Origin: Soehngenia sp. | GTDB taxonomy: Bacteria > Bacillota > Clostridia > Tissierellales > Tissierellaceae | DNA length: 64,000 nucleotides | Direction of reading: 5' to 3' | Assembly: GCA_024637045.1 (NCBI GenBank) | Contig: JAGXFX010000001.1 | Location: 62,001-126,000 of the forward strand | In this document: positions 33,751 to 42,011 of the stretch, piece by piece | Position numbering within the stretch: the first letter of the stretch is position 1 | Layout: every line of letters begins with the position of its first letter | Notes under the pieces: generated by a model | Told to the model about the DNA's origin: nothing | What the model saw: only the letters and a program-made list of their open reading frames with translations | The model's database searches: none | Made by a program: the position numbers and the translations under genes

Positions 33751-34485
33751 GTGCGAATTTTAATTGCTGAAGATGAAAAGGACCTCTTGGAGTTATTGCA
33801 TGATAATCTTTCAAGAGAAGGTCACGACGTTTTTATAGCAGAAAATGGCAAAGCAGCATGGGATATCTTTGAGCGTGAAAAAATTGAGTTGTGTATATTG
33901 GATGTCATGATGCCCGAAATGGATGGCTTGCAATTAGTACAAAAAATCCGCGAAAAGAGCGAAACACCAGTCATCTTTTTAACAGCAAGAGGTGACGAAA
34001 CAGATAAGGTGTTGGGCCTTTCTTTAGGTGGTGACGATTATCTAGTGAAGCCTTTTAGTATGGCAGAACTCAAAGCAAGGGTACAAGTGCAGATACGGCA
34101 TATTCAAAAGCGAGGAATGGAAGTTGATGAGTCGCATCCAAGTTTGACTGTACTTTCCTACGGCAAACTTAATCTGCATTTAGATGAAGCTGTTTGTTAT
34201 AAAAATGATCAAACCATAATTCTTTCAGCCAAGGAGTTTTTACTGCTAAAACTCTTTATGGAAAATGTGGGGCGTGTTTTCACCAAAAAACAGATCTACA
34301 ATGCGGTATGGCAGGAGGAATATCTATATGATGATAATACTGTTATGGTTCATTTAAGTCGCCTGCGCAGTAAAATAGAAGATGATCCGAAAAATCCCAT
34401 TTACTTAATTACCATAAGAGGAATTGGATATAAGTTCTCTGTTTATCCACCAGTAAAAGCAGGTGAAGTTAATGCGCAGAAATAA
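33751..34485 (+). CDS. OmpR-family response regulator
   Basis: A 244-residue two-component regulator. The receiver domain (1-115) has the acidic pocket in IAEDEKD, the phosphoacceptor Asp in LCILDVMMPEMDG near residue 51, and the Lys in DYLVKPFSMAEL. The winged-helix DNA-binding domain (about 133-235) ends MVHLSRLRSKIEDDPKNPIY, then RGIGYKF. Start GTG follows TAGGAGGTGATG. The histidine kinase gene overlaps its end. Most arginine codons are CGN (about 8 of 12), unlike flanking genes that favour AGA, which suggests acquisition by transfer. Confidence 0.96.
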   Translation: MRILIAEDEKDLLELLHDNLSREGHDVFIAENGKAAWDIFEREKIELCILDVMMPEMDGLQLVQKIREKSETPVIFLTARGDETDKVLGLSLGGDDYLVKPFSMAELKARVQVQIRHIQKRGMEVDESHPSLTVLSYGKLNLHLDEAVCYKNDQTIILSAKEFLLLKLFMENVGRVFTKKQIYNAVWQEEYLYDDNTVMVHLSRLRSKIEDDPKNPIYLITIRGIGYKFSVYPPVKAGEVNAQK

Positions 34486-35893
34486 ACTCAAAGAAGATGT
34501 TAGTATTTCGAATCAATTAACCAAAAGTTATCTCATGATGTATCCCCTTTTCATAGTGTCTTACTTCGTTGTACTGCTAGTCGGCACGTGGGTAAGCAGT
34601 GGTTGGCTACAAGGTTCAAACATTGAGCCACAGTACACAGCATCAGAGCTTATTCGTTCAAATATCGAAGAAATTGACATTTCTGGTGTGACTAACTCTG
34701 ACGGCGGTGTGGCGGTGATCTTTGAAGATGGCATTGTTCAGGAGCTTGGCGGGCACAGGTTATTTGAAAAGACAACTATTTCTATGTCTGAATGGACAGA
34801 CTTTTTAACGAGGATTGAAAGCCCTGATGGAGAGTATGTTTACAGTGTTACCTACAACGAACAAGAGAAATTTTGGTTAGTGGTTGGCTTTCCTGTTTCT
34901 ATCCGAGTACGACTTTCAGTTGCTACTAATGCTCAGTCTTCGGAATACATAAAAGCATTGATTTTGTATATTACCATGATCCTTTCTTTGTTTTTGTTGG
35001 TGTTTTTGGGTGCGTGGATTTATGCAAGATATTCTGCAAAGTCTTTTATTGCACCACTACGAAAGCTATGTAGCATGGTGAAGCGAATCACTCGTGGCGA
35101 GTATGAATTAGGAGAGAACGAGGGCTTAAATGGCGAATTTTTATGGCTTAAAAATGATATTCATAAGTTGTCAGCTGAACTGAGTCAAGAAAAAATTCTA
35201 CGTGAAAAAGCGGAAAATGAAAAAAAACAAACTTTGATGGACATTTCTCACGATTTGCGAAATCCCATTGCCTCCATTATGGGTTATGCAGAAACACTTA
35301 GTACATCAGTGGAGATGGATGATGAAAAATACAATCGCTATGTAAATGTGATTCTTAGGAACAGCATCCGTGCAAACGACTTGATGAATGACCTCTTCAC
35401 ATACTCAAAACTTGACCATGCAAACTTTAAACCAACGCTTGTGCAGAGTGATATAACCGAATTTATACGAGAGCAGGCCTCGCAGTTTTTATCCGAATTT
35501 GAGATGGCAGGCGTAGATACAGAGTTTGATATTCAAGAAACAGAAATAACGATACCCTTTGATGAAAAACTCCTGCATAGAGCATTTGTTAATCTGTTTA
35601 CAAATTGCATACAATATAATCCAGCAGGAACAAAATTTACTCTTAGCCTTACCGAGGAAAAAGATACAGTGAAAGTTGTGATGGCAGATGATGGAATTGG
35701 TATGGAGGAATCAATCTCTAAAAACATATTCGAGCCATTTGTAAGATCCGATAAATCAAGAAACTCGAAGACAGGCGGAAGTGGACTTGGACTTGCAATT
35801 GCTTCAAAGATAATAATGCTGCATGGTGGCACCATAGAACTTGATACTGCCCTTGGAGAGGGTTCGAGGTTTATTATAATGTTGAATAAATAG
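34472..35893 (+). CDS. Sensor histidine kinase
   Basis: A 473-residue membrane kinase. Two membrane helices (about 19-43 and 165-190) enclose an extracellular sensor of about 120 residues. A HAMP-like linker follows, then HisKA with the phosphoacceptor His in MDISHDLRNPIASIMGYAE near residue 261, and HATPase_c with NCIQYNPAG, DDGIGMEESI and the G-box SGLGLAIASKII. ATG at 34472 is inside the regulator gene and follows AGGTGAAG. It partners the preceding regulator; the lipoprotein and ABC genes downstream are likely targets. The stimulus is unknown, though peptide antibiotics or envelope damage would fit. Confidence 0.95.
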   Translation: MRRNKLKEDVSISNQLTKSYLMMYPLFIVSYFVVLLVGTWVSSGWLQGSNIEPQYTASELIRSNIEEIDISGVTNSDGGVAVIFEDGIVQELGGHRLFEKTTISMSEWTDFLTRIESPDGEYVYSVTYNEQEKFWLVVGFPVSIRVRLSVATNAQSSEYIKALILYITMILSLFLLVFLGAWIYARYSAKSFIAPLRKLCSMVKRITRGEYELGENEGLNGEFLWLKNDIHKLSAELSQEKILREKAENEKKQTLMDISHDLRNPIASIMGYAETLSTSVEMDDEKYNRYVNVILRNSIRANDLMNDLFTYSKLDHANFKPTLVQSDITEFIREQASQFLSEFEMAGVDTEFDIQETEITIPFDEKLLHRAFVNLFTNCIQYNPAGTKFTLSLTEEKDTVKVVMADDGIGMEESISKNIFEPFVRSDKSRNSKTGGSGLGLAIASKIIMLHGGTIELDTALGEGSRFIIMLNK

Positions 35894-35911
35894 ATAAAGA
35901 TGAGTGAAAAA

Positions 35912-35947
35912 AACGGTACTTCCATTTCGGGAGTGCTGTTTTTTTGT
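35912..35947 (+). terminator. Intrinsic terminator after the histidine kinase
   Basis: AACGGTACTTCC and GGGAGTGCTGTT pair with three G-U wobbles, followed by TTTTTG. Confidence 0.82.
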
Positions 35948-35949
35948 AT

Positions 35950-36003
35950 TTAAGGTTAATGTAAGCTTGAGTTAAGCTTCTTGTTAGAGTAGGGAGATAT
36001 AGT
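35950..36003 (+). promoter_or_regulatory. Predicted response-regulator box and promoter
   Basis: TTAAG, GTAAG and TTAAG recur at 35950, 35961 and 35972, exactly 11 bases apart, so they face one side of the helix as OmpR-family sites do. A -10 box TATAGT lies at 35998-36003; the -35 region overlaps the last repeat and lacks a TTGACA match, as expected for an activated promoter. Confidence 0.6.
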
Positions 36004-36046
36004 AATAAATAGAATGATAAACATCATAAAAAAGAGGAGGAATAAA

Positions 36047-36634
36047 GTGAATATGAAAAAGATATTAATACAAACTGTAACGATGATTACATGCTTATTG
36101 TTGATTACTGGATGTGGATTACGTAGCGAATTCACTGATGCAAGTCTTGATGTACCAGCAATAGAAGTGACATCAACATCAATTGTAGAGGGCAAGCTAT
36201 TGACCACCACTGCCGCTGACAAAAAATCAAATAATCCACTTGGGGAAAACAAAAGTCCCGCAGTAAGTTGGGAATCGGTTGAGGATGCGAACTATTACGC
36301 TGTAATTATGTTTGACGAGAGTGCTAATTGGTTGCACTTTTTTGAGACAGACATTACAACTACCAAAATTGAGGAAGGTAAATATTCAGATTCAAAAACA
36401 TATATTGGACCCTATCCACCTCAATCAGCGGGTGAACATACTTACCGAATTGAGGTTTTCGCAATCAAGAATCAGCCAAACTATCCTATAGGTGAACTTG
36501 ATTCAAGGGAATCCTACAGTGGTATTGTCAATCACCTCAATCAAGTGGGTGGTAATTCCGATAATATCCTTGCTCGCGGCTATATATTAGGAACGTATAA
36601 AAATGGGGACAACACAAAGGAGGATACAAAATGA
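36047..36634 (+). CDS. PEBP/YbhB-like lipoprotein
   Basis: A 195-residue predicted lipoprotein (signal peptide, LLITGC lipobox near residue 22). The mature part resembles the phosphatidylethanolamine-binding protein family: NKSPAVSWESVEDANYYAV, FDESANWLHFF, then YIGPYPPQSAGEHTYRIEVF, which matches the conserved 'GPxPP' and 'HxY' features. PEBP relatives bind anionic ligands; a bacterial role is not settled. GTG at 36047 is chosen from its spacing to GAGGAGG; ATG at 36053 is the alternative. The hydrolase gene overlaps by four bases, and both probably belong to the regulon of the upstream two-component system. Confidence 0.82.
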   Translation: MNMKKILIQTVTMITCLLLITGCGLRSEFTDASLDVPAIEVTSTSIVEGKLLTTTAADKKSNNPLGENKSPAVSWESVEDANYYAVIMFDESANWLHFFETDITTTKIEEGKYSDSKTYIGPYPPQSAGEHTYRIEVFAIKNQPNYPIGELDSRESYSGIVNHLNQVGGNSDNILARGYILGTYKNGDNTKEDTK

Positions 36635-37830
36635 ACATGTCTATTATATTCATCATTTTATTGATTGCTGCTACAGCTGCTGTACTGACTAGTATTATAC
36701 TTGGTGTATCGCTGCTGATTAAAAAAAGAAAGGAAAAAGCTCTTACTAAAACGATATCAAGATTAAAAAGATCTGGTGTTGTTTTATGCGGCTTAATGGT
36801 TGTTATGGTAGGAATTTCAGTGTTTAGTCAATTCACATCAAAAACTCCGCCAATTTTGAATGAGCAAGGTGATGTTTTGGAAGGTAGTATTGCAGAATTA
36901 ACTAAGATTGAGTTAAACGAAAGAAAAGAATGGATTACCATCCGAGGAGAGAACAAACAGAATCCTGTCCTGTTATTTTTGGCAGGGGGTCCTGGTGGTA
37001 CACAGATGGCGGCAGTTCGACATGATCTCGCAGAGCTTGAAAAACATTTTGTGGTGGTGAATTGGGACCAGCCAGGCTCTGGGAAATCATATTATGCAGC
37101 TGCTAAAAACAGCTTAAATGTTGAGGATTATATAGACGATGGACTTGCACTAACTGAATATTTATGTGAGCGTTTCAAACAAGAGAAAATTTATGTAGTC
37201 GGGGAATCTTGGGGAAGTGCACTTGGTGTTTTCTTGGCGGCAGAGACACCTGATCGTTATCATGCTGTGATAGGAACAGGACAAATGGTAGACTTCCTCA
37301 AAACAGAGTTAATGGATTACGATAAGGCGATGGAGATTGCACAGGAAAAGGATGATACTGATAAAATCAAAAAGCTTACAGCTAACGGTAAACCACCCTA
37401 CTATGGTTCAGATGTTACATGGAATAGTGCTGAGTATCTAAACTATCTCTCAACTTATATGAGCAATAATCCCGAAATTCAAAACAAGGGTTACAATACG
37501 TTTCGTGATATTTTATCACCTGAATATGGATTTGTTGACAAAATTAATTACTTTCGGGGTATCCTGATGACCTATAATTATGTTTATCCCCAGCTTTATG
37601 ACACTGATTTGCGAGTAGATTATCAAAAACTTGAAGTACCTATTTATTTTTTTCTTGGAAGGCATGATATCAATGCCCCACTCTCGTTAGTGGAAGAGTA
37701 TGTAGATATTTTAGATGCACCTCATAAGGAAATTGTCTGGTTTGAACATTCGGGGCATAGCCCTTGGATAAATGAGAGTGATAAATTTGTTGAGGAATTG
37801 CTCATGGTAAAAAACAGTGAAAATCAATAA
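36631..37830 (+). CDS. Membrane-anchored alpha/beta hydrolase
   Basis: A 399-residue protein with two N-terminal membrane helices (about 5-30 and 49-66) followed by an alpha/beta hydrolase domain of the proline-iminopeptidase branch. The oxyanion motif is LFLAGGPGGTQ near residue 115, the nucleophile is in VGESWGSALG near residue 192, the acid is in GRHDINAP near residue 350, and the histidine in EHSGHSPW near residue 373. Both ends of the hairpin are probably cytoplasmic or both outside; topology is not certain. A peptidase or esterase acting on a toxic peptide or lipid is plausible given the neighbouring exporter. Confidence 0.88.
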   Translation: MNMSIIFIILLIAATAAVLTSIILGVSLLIKKRKEKALTKTISRLKRSGVVLCGLMVVMVGISVFSQFTSKTPPILNEQGDVLEGSIAELTKIELNERKEWITIRGENKQNPVLLFLAGGPGGTQMAAVRHDLAELEKHFVVVNWDQPGSGKSYYAAAKNSLNVEDYIDDGLALTEYLCERFKQEKIYVVGESWGSALGVFLAAETPDRYHAVIGTGQMVDFLKTELMDYDKAMEIAQEKDDTDKIKKLTANGKPPYYGSDVTWNSAEYLNYLSTYMSNNPEIQNKGYNTFRDILSPEYGFVDKINYFRGILMTYNYVYPQLYDTDLRVDYQKLEVPIYFFLGRHDINAPLSLVEEYVDILDAPHKEIVWFEHSGHSPWINESDKFVEELLMVKNSENQ

Positions 37831-37926
37831 ATGGTTATTCTGAGGATCAAACAAGGTTGGATAAAAAAAGGCAAAGGTCGCAAAGCGATTTGCAATAGAG
37901 TTAAACAATAATGAGGAGGAAGAGTA

Positions 37927-38661
37927 ATGATTGCAATACAAACAGAAAATCTTACAAAGAATTACGAGGGGAGAATTGCCGTTAAAAATCTTAATTTGAG
38001 TGTCAATCACGGAGAAATATTTGCCTTGCTTGGAGTTAATGGTGCAGGTAAAACGACAACCATAAAAATGCTATCATGCCTTATTAAACCAACAAAAGGT
38101 GATGCACTAGTATTAGGAAACAGCATCATTTCAGATTCTTATAAAGTAAAAGAGCTTATTAATGTTTCTCCTCAGGAAACTGCAATTGCTCCAAATTTAA
38201 CTGTTAGAGAGAATCTTGAATTCATTGCCGGAATATATGGATATGAAAAGAAAGCTTCCAAGGAAAAAGCAGATGAAATTATTTCTTCTTTTGATTTAGC
38301 TGGGATAGAAAAAGATATGGCCAAGATGTTATCGGGTGGTTGGAAGAGACGTCTTAGTATTGCAATGGCATTGATATCTGAACCAGAGTTATTGTTTCTC
38401 GATGAACCAACGCTTGGACTTGATGTTCTTGCAAGACGAGAACTTTGGGGTGTTATAAAAAAGTTGAAAGGGAGAATCACGATTATACTGACTACCCATT
38501 ATCTAGAAGAAGCAGTTTCATTATCGGATAGAATAGGAATAATGGCGAAAGGAAAATTAAAGGATATAGGAAGTGCAGACCAACTGATGAAAAAAACTGG
38601 CATGACAAACTTTGAAGATGCCTTTATTACTATCACAGAAGAAGGAGGAGTTAGTGCATGA
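37927..38661 (+). CDS. ABC transporter ATP-binding protein
   Basis: A 244-residue ATPase of the CcmA/NatA/DrrA type. Walker A is GVNGAGKTTT near residue 40, the signature LSGGWKRRLSIAM near residue 137, Walker B LLFLDEPTLGLD, and the switch histidine TTHYLEEA. The signature has Trp-Lys where most have Glu-Gln or Gln-Lys/Arg. It overlaps the permease gene by four bases. GAGGAGGAAGAG precedes the start. The pair probably exports a drug or peptide. Confidence 0.95.
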   Translation: MIAIQTENLTKNYEGRIAVKNLNLSVNHGEIFALLGVNGAGKTTTIKMLSCLIKPTKGDALVLGNSIISDSYKVKELINVSPQETAIAPNLTVRENLEFIAGIYGYEKKASKEKADEIISSFDLAGIEKDMAKMLSGGWKRRLSIAMALISEPELLFLDEPTLGLDVLARRELWGVIKKLKGRITIILTTHYLEEAVSLSDRIGIMAKGKLKDIGSADQLMKKTGMTNFEDAFITITEEGGVSA

Positions 38662-39395
38662 AGACATTAGCACTTGCTACACGAAATACTAAAGAAATTT
38701 TAAGGGATAAGTTAAACCCAGTTTTTGGAATTGGTCTTCCTGTTGTTTTGCTATTGTTACACAATGCTATTCAATCGAATATTCCAACAGAGTTGTTTGC
38801 AATTGAACAAATGACTCCTGGAATTGCTGTTTTCGGATTATCATTTATTTCACTTTTCTCCGGTATGTTGATTGCAAAGGATAGAACTAGTTCATTGATG
38901 CTACGTTTATTTACATCACCTCTTGTGTCCAGTAATTTCATATTTGGGTATACACTACCACTAATACCTATGGCAATATTGCAGATTGGAGCATGCTTTA
39001 GTGTTGCATTTTTTCTTGGATTGACGATTAGTATCAATGTTTTTCTTGCAATACTAGTATTAATACCCGCGGCGATAATGTTTATTGCCATTGGATTACT
39101 ATGTGGTAGTTTATTCACGGATAAGCAGGTAGGAGGTATTTGTGGAGCAATACTTACAAATGTAACTGCATGGTTTTCTGACACTTGGTTTAATCTTGAC
39201 CTTGTTGGAGGGCTTTTTAAGAAAATTGCTGAACTGCTACCATTTGCACATGCTGTTGATGCAGGACGGGCTGCTATTGCAGGGGATTATAATTCAATAT
39301 TGCCTCATCTGTGGTGGGTAATTGCTTATGCTGTTGTAATTATGGTTATTGCGATTGTTGTGTTCACTAGAAAAATGAATGGTGATAATAATTAG
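38658..39395 (+). CDS. ABC-2 type transporter permease
   Basis: A 245-residue membrane protein with six hydrophobic segments in the ABC-2 arrangement: an N-terminal cytoplasmic stretch (LATRNTKEILRDKLNPVF), a first helix, an extracellular loop, then five helices. The motif KDRTSSLMLRLFTSPL is typical of ABC-2 permeases after the second helix. Translational overlap with the ATPase gene shows they form one exporter. The substrate is unknown. Confidence 0.93.
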   Translation: MKTLALATRNTKEILRDKLNPVFGIGLPVVLLLLHNAIQSNIPTELFAIEQMTPGIAVFGLSFISLFSGMLIAKDRTSSLMLRLFTSPLVSSNFIFGYTLPLIPMAILQIGACFSVAFFLGLTISINVFLAILVLIPAAIMFIAIGLLCGSLFTDKQVGGICGAILTNVTAWFSDTWFNLDLVGGLFKKIAELLPFAHAVDAGRAAIAGDYNSILPHLWWVIAYAVVIMVIAIVVFTRKMNGDNN

Positions 39396-39703
39396 ATTAG
39401 GAAGTGTTGCCCAATCAAAGTGCGAAGTGATTAGCTAAACCAAAATGGGAAAGTGGTAAGTGATATCTCAACATAGATTCACTAAAAAACTTATCAAAAC
39501 TATTAACGGAATCTATCGATGAGTTGCTTTCTTAGAAAAAGCTATGTGATTACTGACTTTAAAGTTTTAGGAAAAGCTTTAATAGTATTTGACGTGACTT
39601 ATAACAGCGGTATGATCAACAAATATTTTGTAGCAAATGGATTAATTGTAAACTTAAGTGATTGAGTGTATAGAGAGTTTAGAAGATTGCTTTTCTGAAT
39701 TGA
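39396..39703. other. Intergenic region before the truncated permease
   Basis: 308 bases without a convincing gene. It carries a promoter at 39589-39616. The remainder is AT-rich with no recognised homology; it may be decayed coding sequence. Confidence 0.5.
39589..39616 (+). promoter_or_regulatory. Promoter upstream of the truncated permease
   Basis: TTGACG and TATGAT with a 16-base spacer, about 90-100 bases before the remnant gene. Confidence 0.55.
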
Positions 39704-40069
39704 TTGGGGGTTGTGGCATTGCTTAATCTTGTCTATTTTGAAATCTTAAAATTAAAACGTACTAAAATAGTTTTTTTCAGTTTCTTTGGTGTTTTTTCTA
39801 CGCCCCTTATGATGTTAGTTGAATCTTTACAAACGCAATTTGAACGATCTGAACAAGTAATTACTTTATCAGACATATATGATAGTAGTTTGATCTATGT
39901 TATGTTGTTGATGAATCTGTTGGTATATTCTGCAATTATATCTCATTTGTTTAGCAGGGAATATTCGAAAGATACCCTAAAAATGATATTGCCTACACCC
40001 GTTTCGCGGAGTTACCCAGAAGACGATAGAGTAGGGGGGCAGTGCCGACCCAGAAGACGGATAGAGTAG
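39704..40069 (+). pseudogene. Truncated lantibiotic/bacitracin-type ABC permease
   Basis: The first about 100 residues match the N-terminus of the BcrB/MutE/SpaE-like permeases: NLVYFEILKLKRTKIVFFS, then TPLMMLVESLQTQFE, SDIYDSSLIYVMLL, LFSREYSKDTLKMILPTPVSR. After PVSR, where full proteins continue for another 130-150 residues with more membrane helices, the frame runs into a repeat and reads the low-value tail SYPEDDRVGGQCRPRRRIE. The start is probably TTG at 39719 rather than 39704. The gene was most likely cut by insertion or deletion near 40010, leaving the exporter non-functional. Confidence 0.8.
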
Positions 40070-40130
40070 GGGCAGTTTCCATACTGCCCCGCATATAGAG
40101 TAGGCTTTTATTAGTCTGCTCTATAGGGTA
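40014..40130. repeat. Direct repeat and hairpins at the island's right edge
   Basis: ACCCAGAAGACGATAGAGTA with GGGGGGCAGT (40014-40043) recurs nearly exactly at 40048-40076. GGGGCAGT (40069-40076) then pairs with ACTGCCCC (40083-40090), and ATAGAGTAG pairs with CTGCTCTAT further on. The block interrupts the permease gene and may be the residue of a mobile element or a terminator-like repeat. No transposase frame is present and I cannot name the element. Confidence 0.75.
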
Positions 40131-40154
40131 CATTAAATTGAGGTCGGGTGGTTT

Positions 40155-41993
40155 TTACATGTCATTGAGAATTTCAGCATAAAGGTCTGTTATTTCCAAA
40201 GCAAGCTGGATACGAAGTCTGGTTTGATAATCATCAAGATCGGCATCCAGAAGCTCTTTTAGTCTATTCAATCTATAAGTTAATGTATTTCCATGAATAT
40301 GGAGGTCCTTCTTGGTCTTGGTCCAGTTTCCTCCATTGTAGATATAGGTTTTCAATGTTTTGAACAATTCAATTTTGGATGAGTGTGCGTATTCCAGCAC
40401 AGGTGAAAGAACCTTTTTTGCAAAAATGACTAGATCCTGTTTATCATTCTTAAGAAGGATCTTCTTCACTTGATAATCTTCGTAGAAGTGGCATCCATAC
40501 ATTGAGTTTTCTGGTATTATATCAAACAATTTGTAAGTTCTTTCATATATATTACTGAACTCTTCATAATTTGAGATTTTATCACTTACAACGGATACGC
40601 AACTGGAATGAATTTGGGCTCTTGATTCCAGTATCTCAGTAATTTTAACAAGGTTCTCATGAAAGTTTTTCATTATTTCCCTGTCAAATCCTTCATTGTC
40701 GTCGACAAGAACTATTATAAGGTTTCTTTTCTGTATTGCCAGACTCTTTGCAAATGTTTTGAGTGCAAGTATATTGACTTCCTGGTAGAAGTAACGGAAA
40801 TACTTATAAGCTGGATTCTCCCTTTTTTGATAAAGAAGATTAATCAGAATCATCCTATGAGGGTGGCTAAAGTCTATACGATACCTTTGATTGAACTTGT
40901 TTTCCAACTCCATTGAATTTCCCTTCAAAAGATTGTCAAAGTAGTCTCCTCTTATGGACTGTTCAAGATTCGCCATATCATAATCCTTTAAGATTTCAAG
41001 AGCAACCACATTGGAACACTTCTCAACAACAATTCTATCCAGTTCGGACAGATGATTTTTCTCCATAAATATTCCAATCCAACCGAAAACATCTCCGGAG
41101 ACAAATATGGGGTATAATAAAATCCAAAGTCCGAGATCTTTATTGTAATTAATAGTATCTCCTTCAGATATCATGTAATTCAAAATTGCTGGTTTTATAT
41201 CTTCAAGTTCTTCTCTTTTATCGTAGTGATTCCCTGCATAAGAAACAATGGTATAAAAAAGGTCTATTATAAAAACATCTGTCTGCAGCAGTTTAGAAAC
41301 TTCTTCAATTATATCATCAGATGTATTTCTGTTTAATATCATCTCAGTAAATTTATTATGAAGAAAAGTAGAGTATTGGTATTTGTTTTTTTCCATTTCC
41401 ACAAGTTGGCTATATTCTTTCAGAGCAACTTGTGCTTCAATTTCCCGAGAGTACTTTTCAGCATTCTTTATTGCTATTGTAGCATGAACTGAAATCAGCT
41501 CCGCGAGGTAAACATCATCTTTGGTAAATGGTTCCCGTCCAATGTAATTATCAAGCACCAACACTCCGATACACTCTCCATCGTGGATTAAAGGGCAGCT
41601 TATTGCACTTAAAAGAGTATCCATTGGTCTTATAATTCTCTTGTGCAGCATCTCTTTTATCTCACCTGACATGGAAGACATGGTTTCGTGAACTTCTTCA
41701 GGTGATTCCAGATGAAGGGTCTTCATTTGCATGAAAGTAATTCCGGTAATTGATTCCCCAGGCTTCAAAGATACGTTCATATCATTGAAGCCAAAAGAAT
41801 ACTTGGATTTCAATAAGTTATCAGATTTATCATATAGGAAAATAATGCCTATGTCTGCTCGCTTAATCAATCTAAGAGTCGTATTCATAAGCTCCTTCAA
41901 TATAAAGTCCAGATCCCTTGAGGCATTCAGCAACTTGGTGGCCTCAAGGATATTCTGCAGTTCCTTGATTCTTTGTGAGGAATCCGTCATCAT
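40155..41993 (-). CDS. PucR-type transcriptional regulator with GAF domain
   Basis: A 612-residue regulator. Residues about 10-190 form a GAF sensor domain (LLNASRDLDFILKELMNTTL...SAISCPLIHDGECIGVLVLDN), followed by a coiled-coil link and a long central region. The C-terminal 60 residues are the PucR helix-turn-helix (NGGNWTKTKKDLHIHGNTLT, then YRLNRLKELL). Relatives control purine, sugar-acid or amino-acid catabolism. ATG at 41993 follows GAAAGGTAG. It is 18 bases downstream of tyrS on the same strand. The target is unknown; no obvious operon partner is adjacent. Confidence 0.92.
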   Translation of the reverse strand: MMTDSSQRIKELQNILEATKLLNASRDLDFILKELMNTTLRLIKRADIGIIFLYDKSDNLLKSKYSFGFNDMNVSLKPGESITGITFMQMKTLHLESPEEVHETMSSMSGEIKEMLHKRIIRPMDTLLSAISCPLIHDGECIGVLVLDNYIGREPFTKDDVYLAELISVHATIAIKNAEKYSREIEAQVALKEYSQLVEMEKNKYQYSTFLHNKFTEMILNRNTSDDIIEEVSKLLQTDVFIIDLFYTIVSYAGNHYDKREELEDIKPAILNYMISEGDTINYNKDLGLWILLYPIFVSGDVFGWIGIFMEKNHLSELDRIVVEKCSNVVALEILKDYDMANLEQSIRGDYFDNLLKGNSMELENKFNQRYRIDFSHPHRMILINLLYQKRENPAYKYFRYFYQEVNILALKTFAKSLAIQKRNLIIVLVDDNEGFDREIMKNFHENLVKITEILESRAQIHSSCVSVVSDKISNYEEFSNIYERTYKLFDIIPENSMYGCHFYEDYQVKKILLKNDKQDLVIFAKKVLSPVLEYAHSSKIELFKTLKTYIYNGGNWTKTKKDLHIHGNTLTYRLNRLKELLDADLDDYQTRLRIQLALEITDLYAEILNDM

Positions 41994-42011
41994 AAATCTA
42001 CCTTTCAATAT

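Noticed and set aside
37831-37911. 26-codon basic peptide between the hydrolase and ABC genes
   Set aside because: It starts immediately after the previous stop without a ribosome-binding site and has no recognisable feature.
40014-40130. Identified IS element end
   Set aside because: Direct repeats and hairpins are present but no transposase, terminal inverted repeat pair or target duplication could be matched to a known family.
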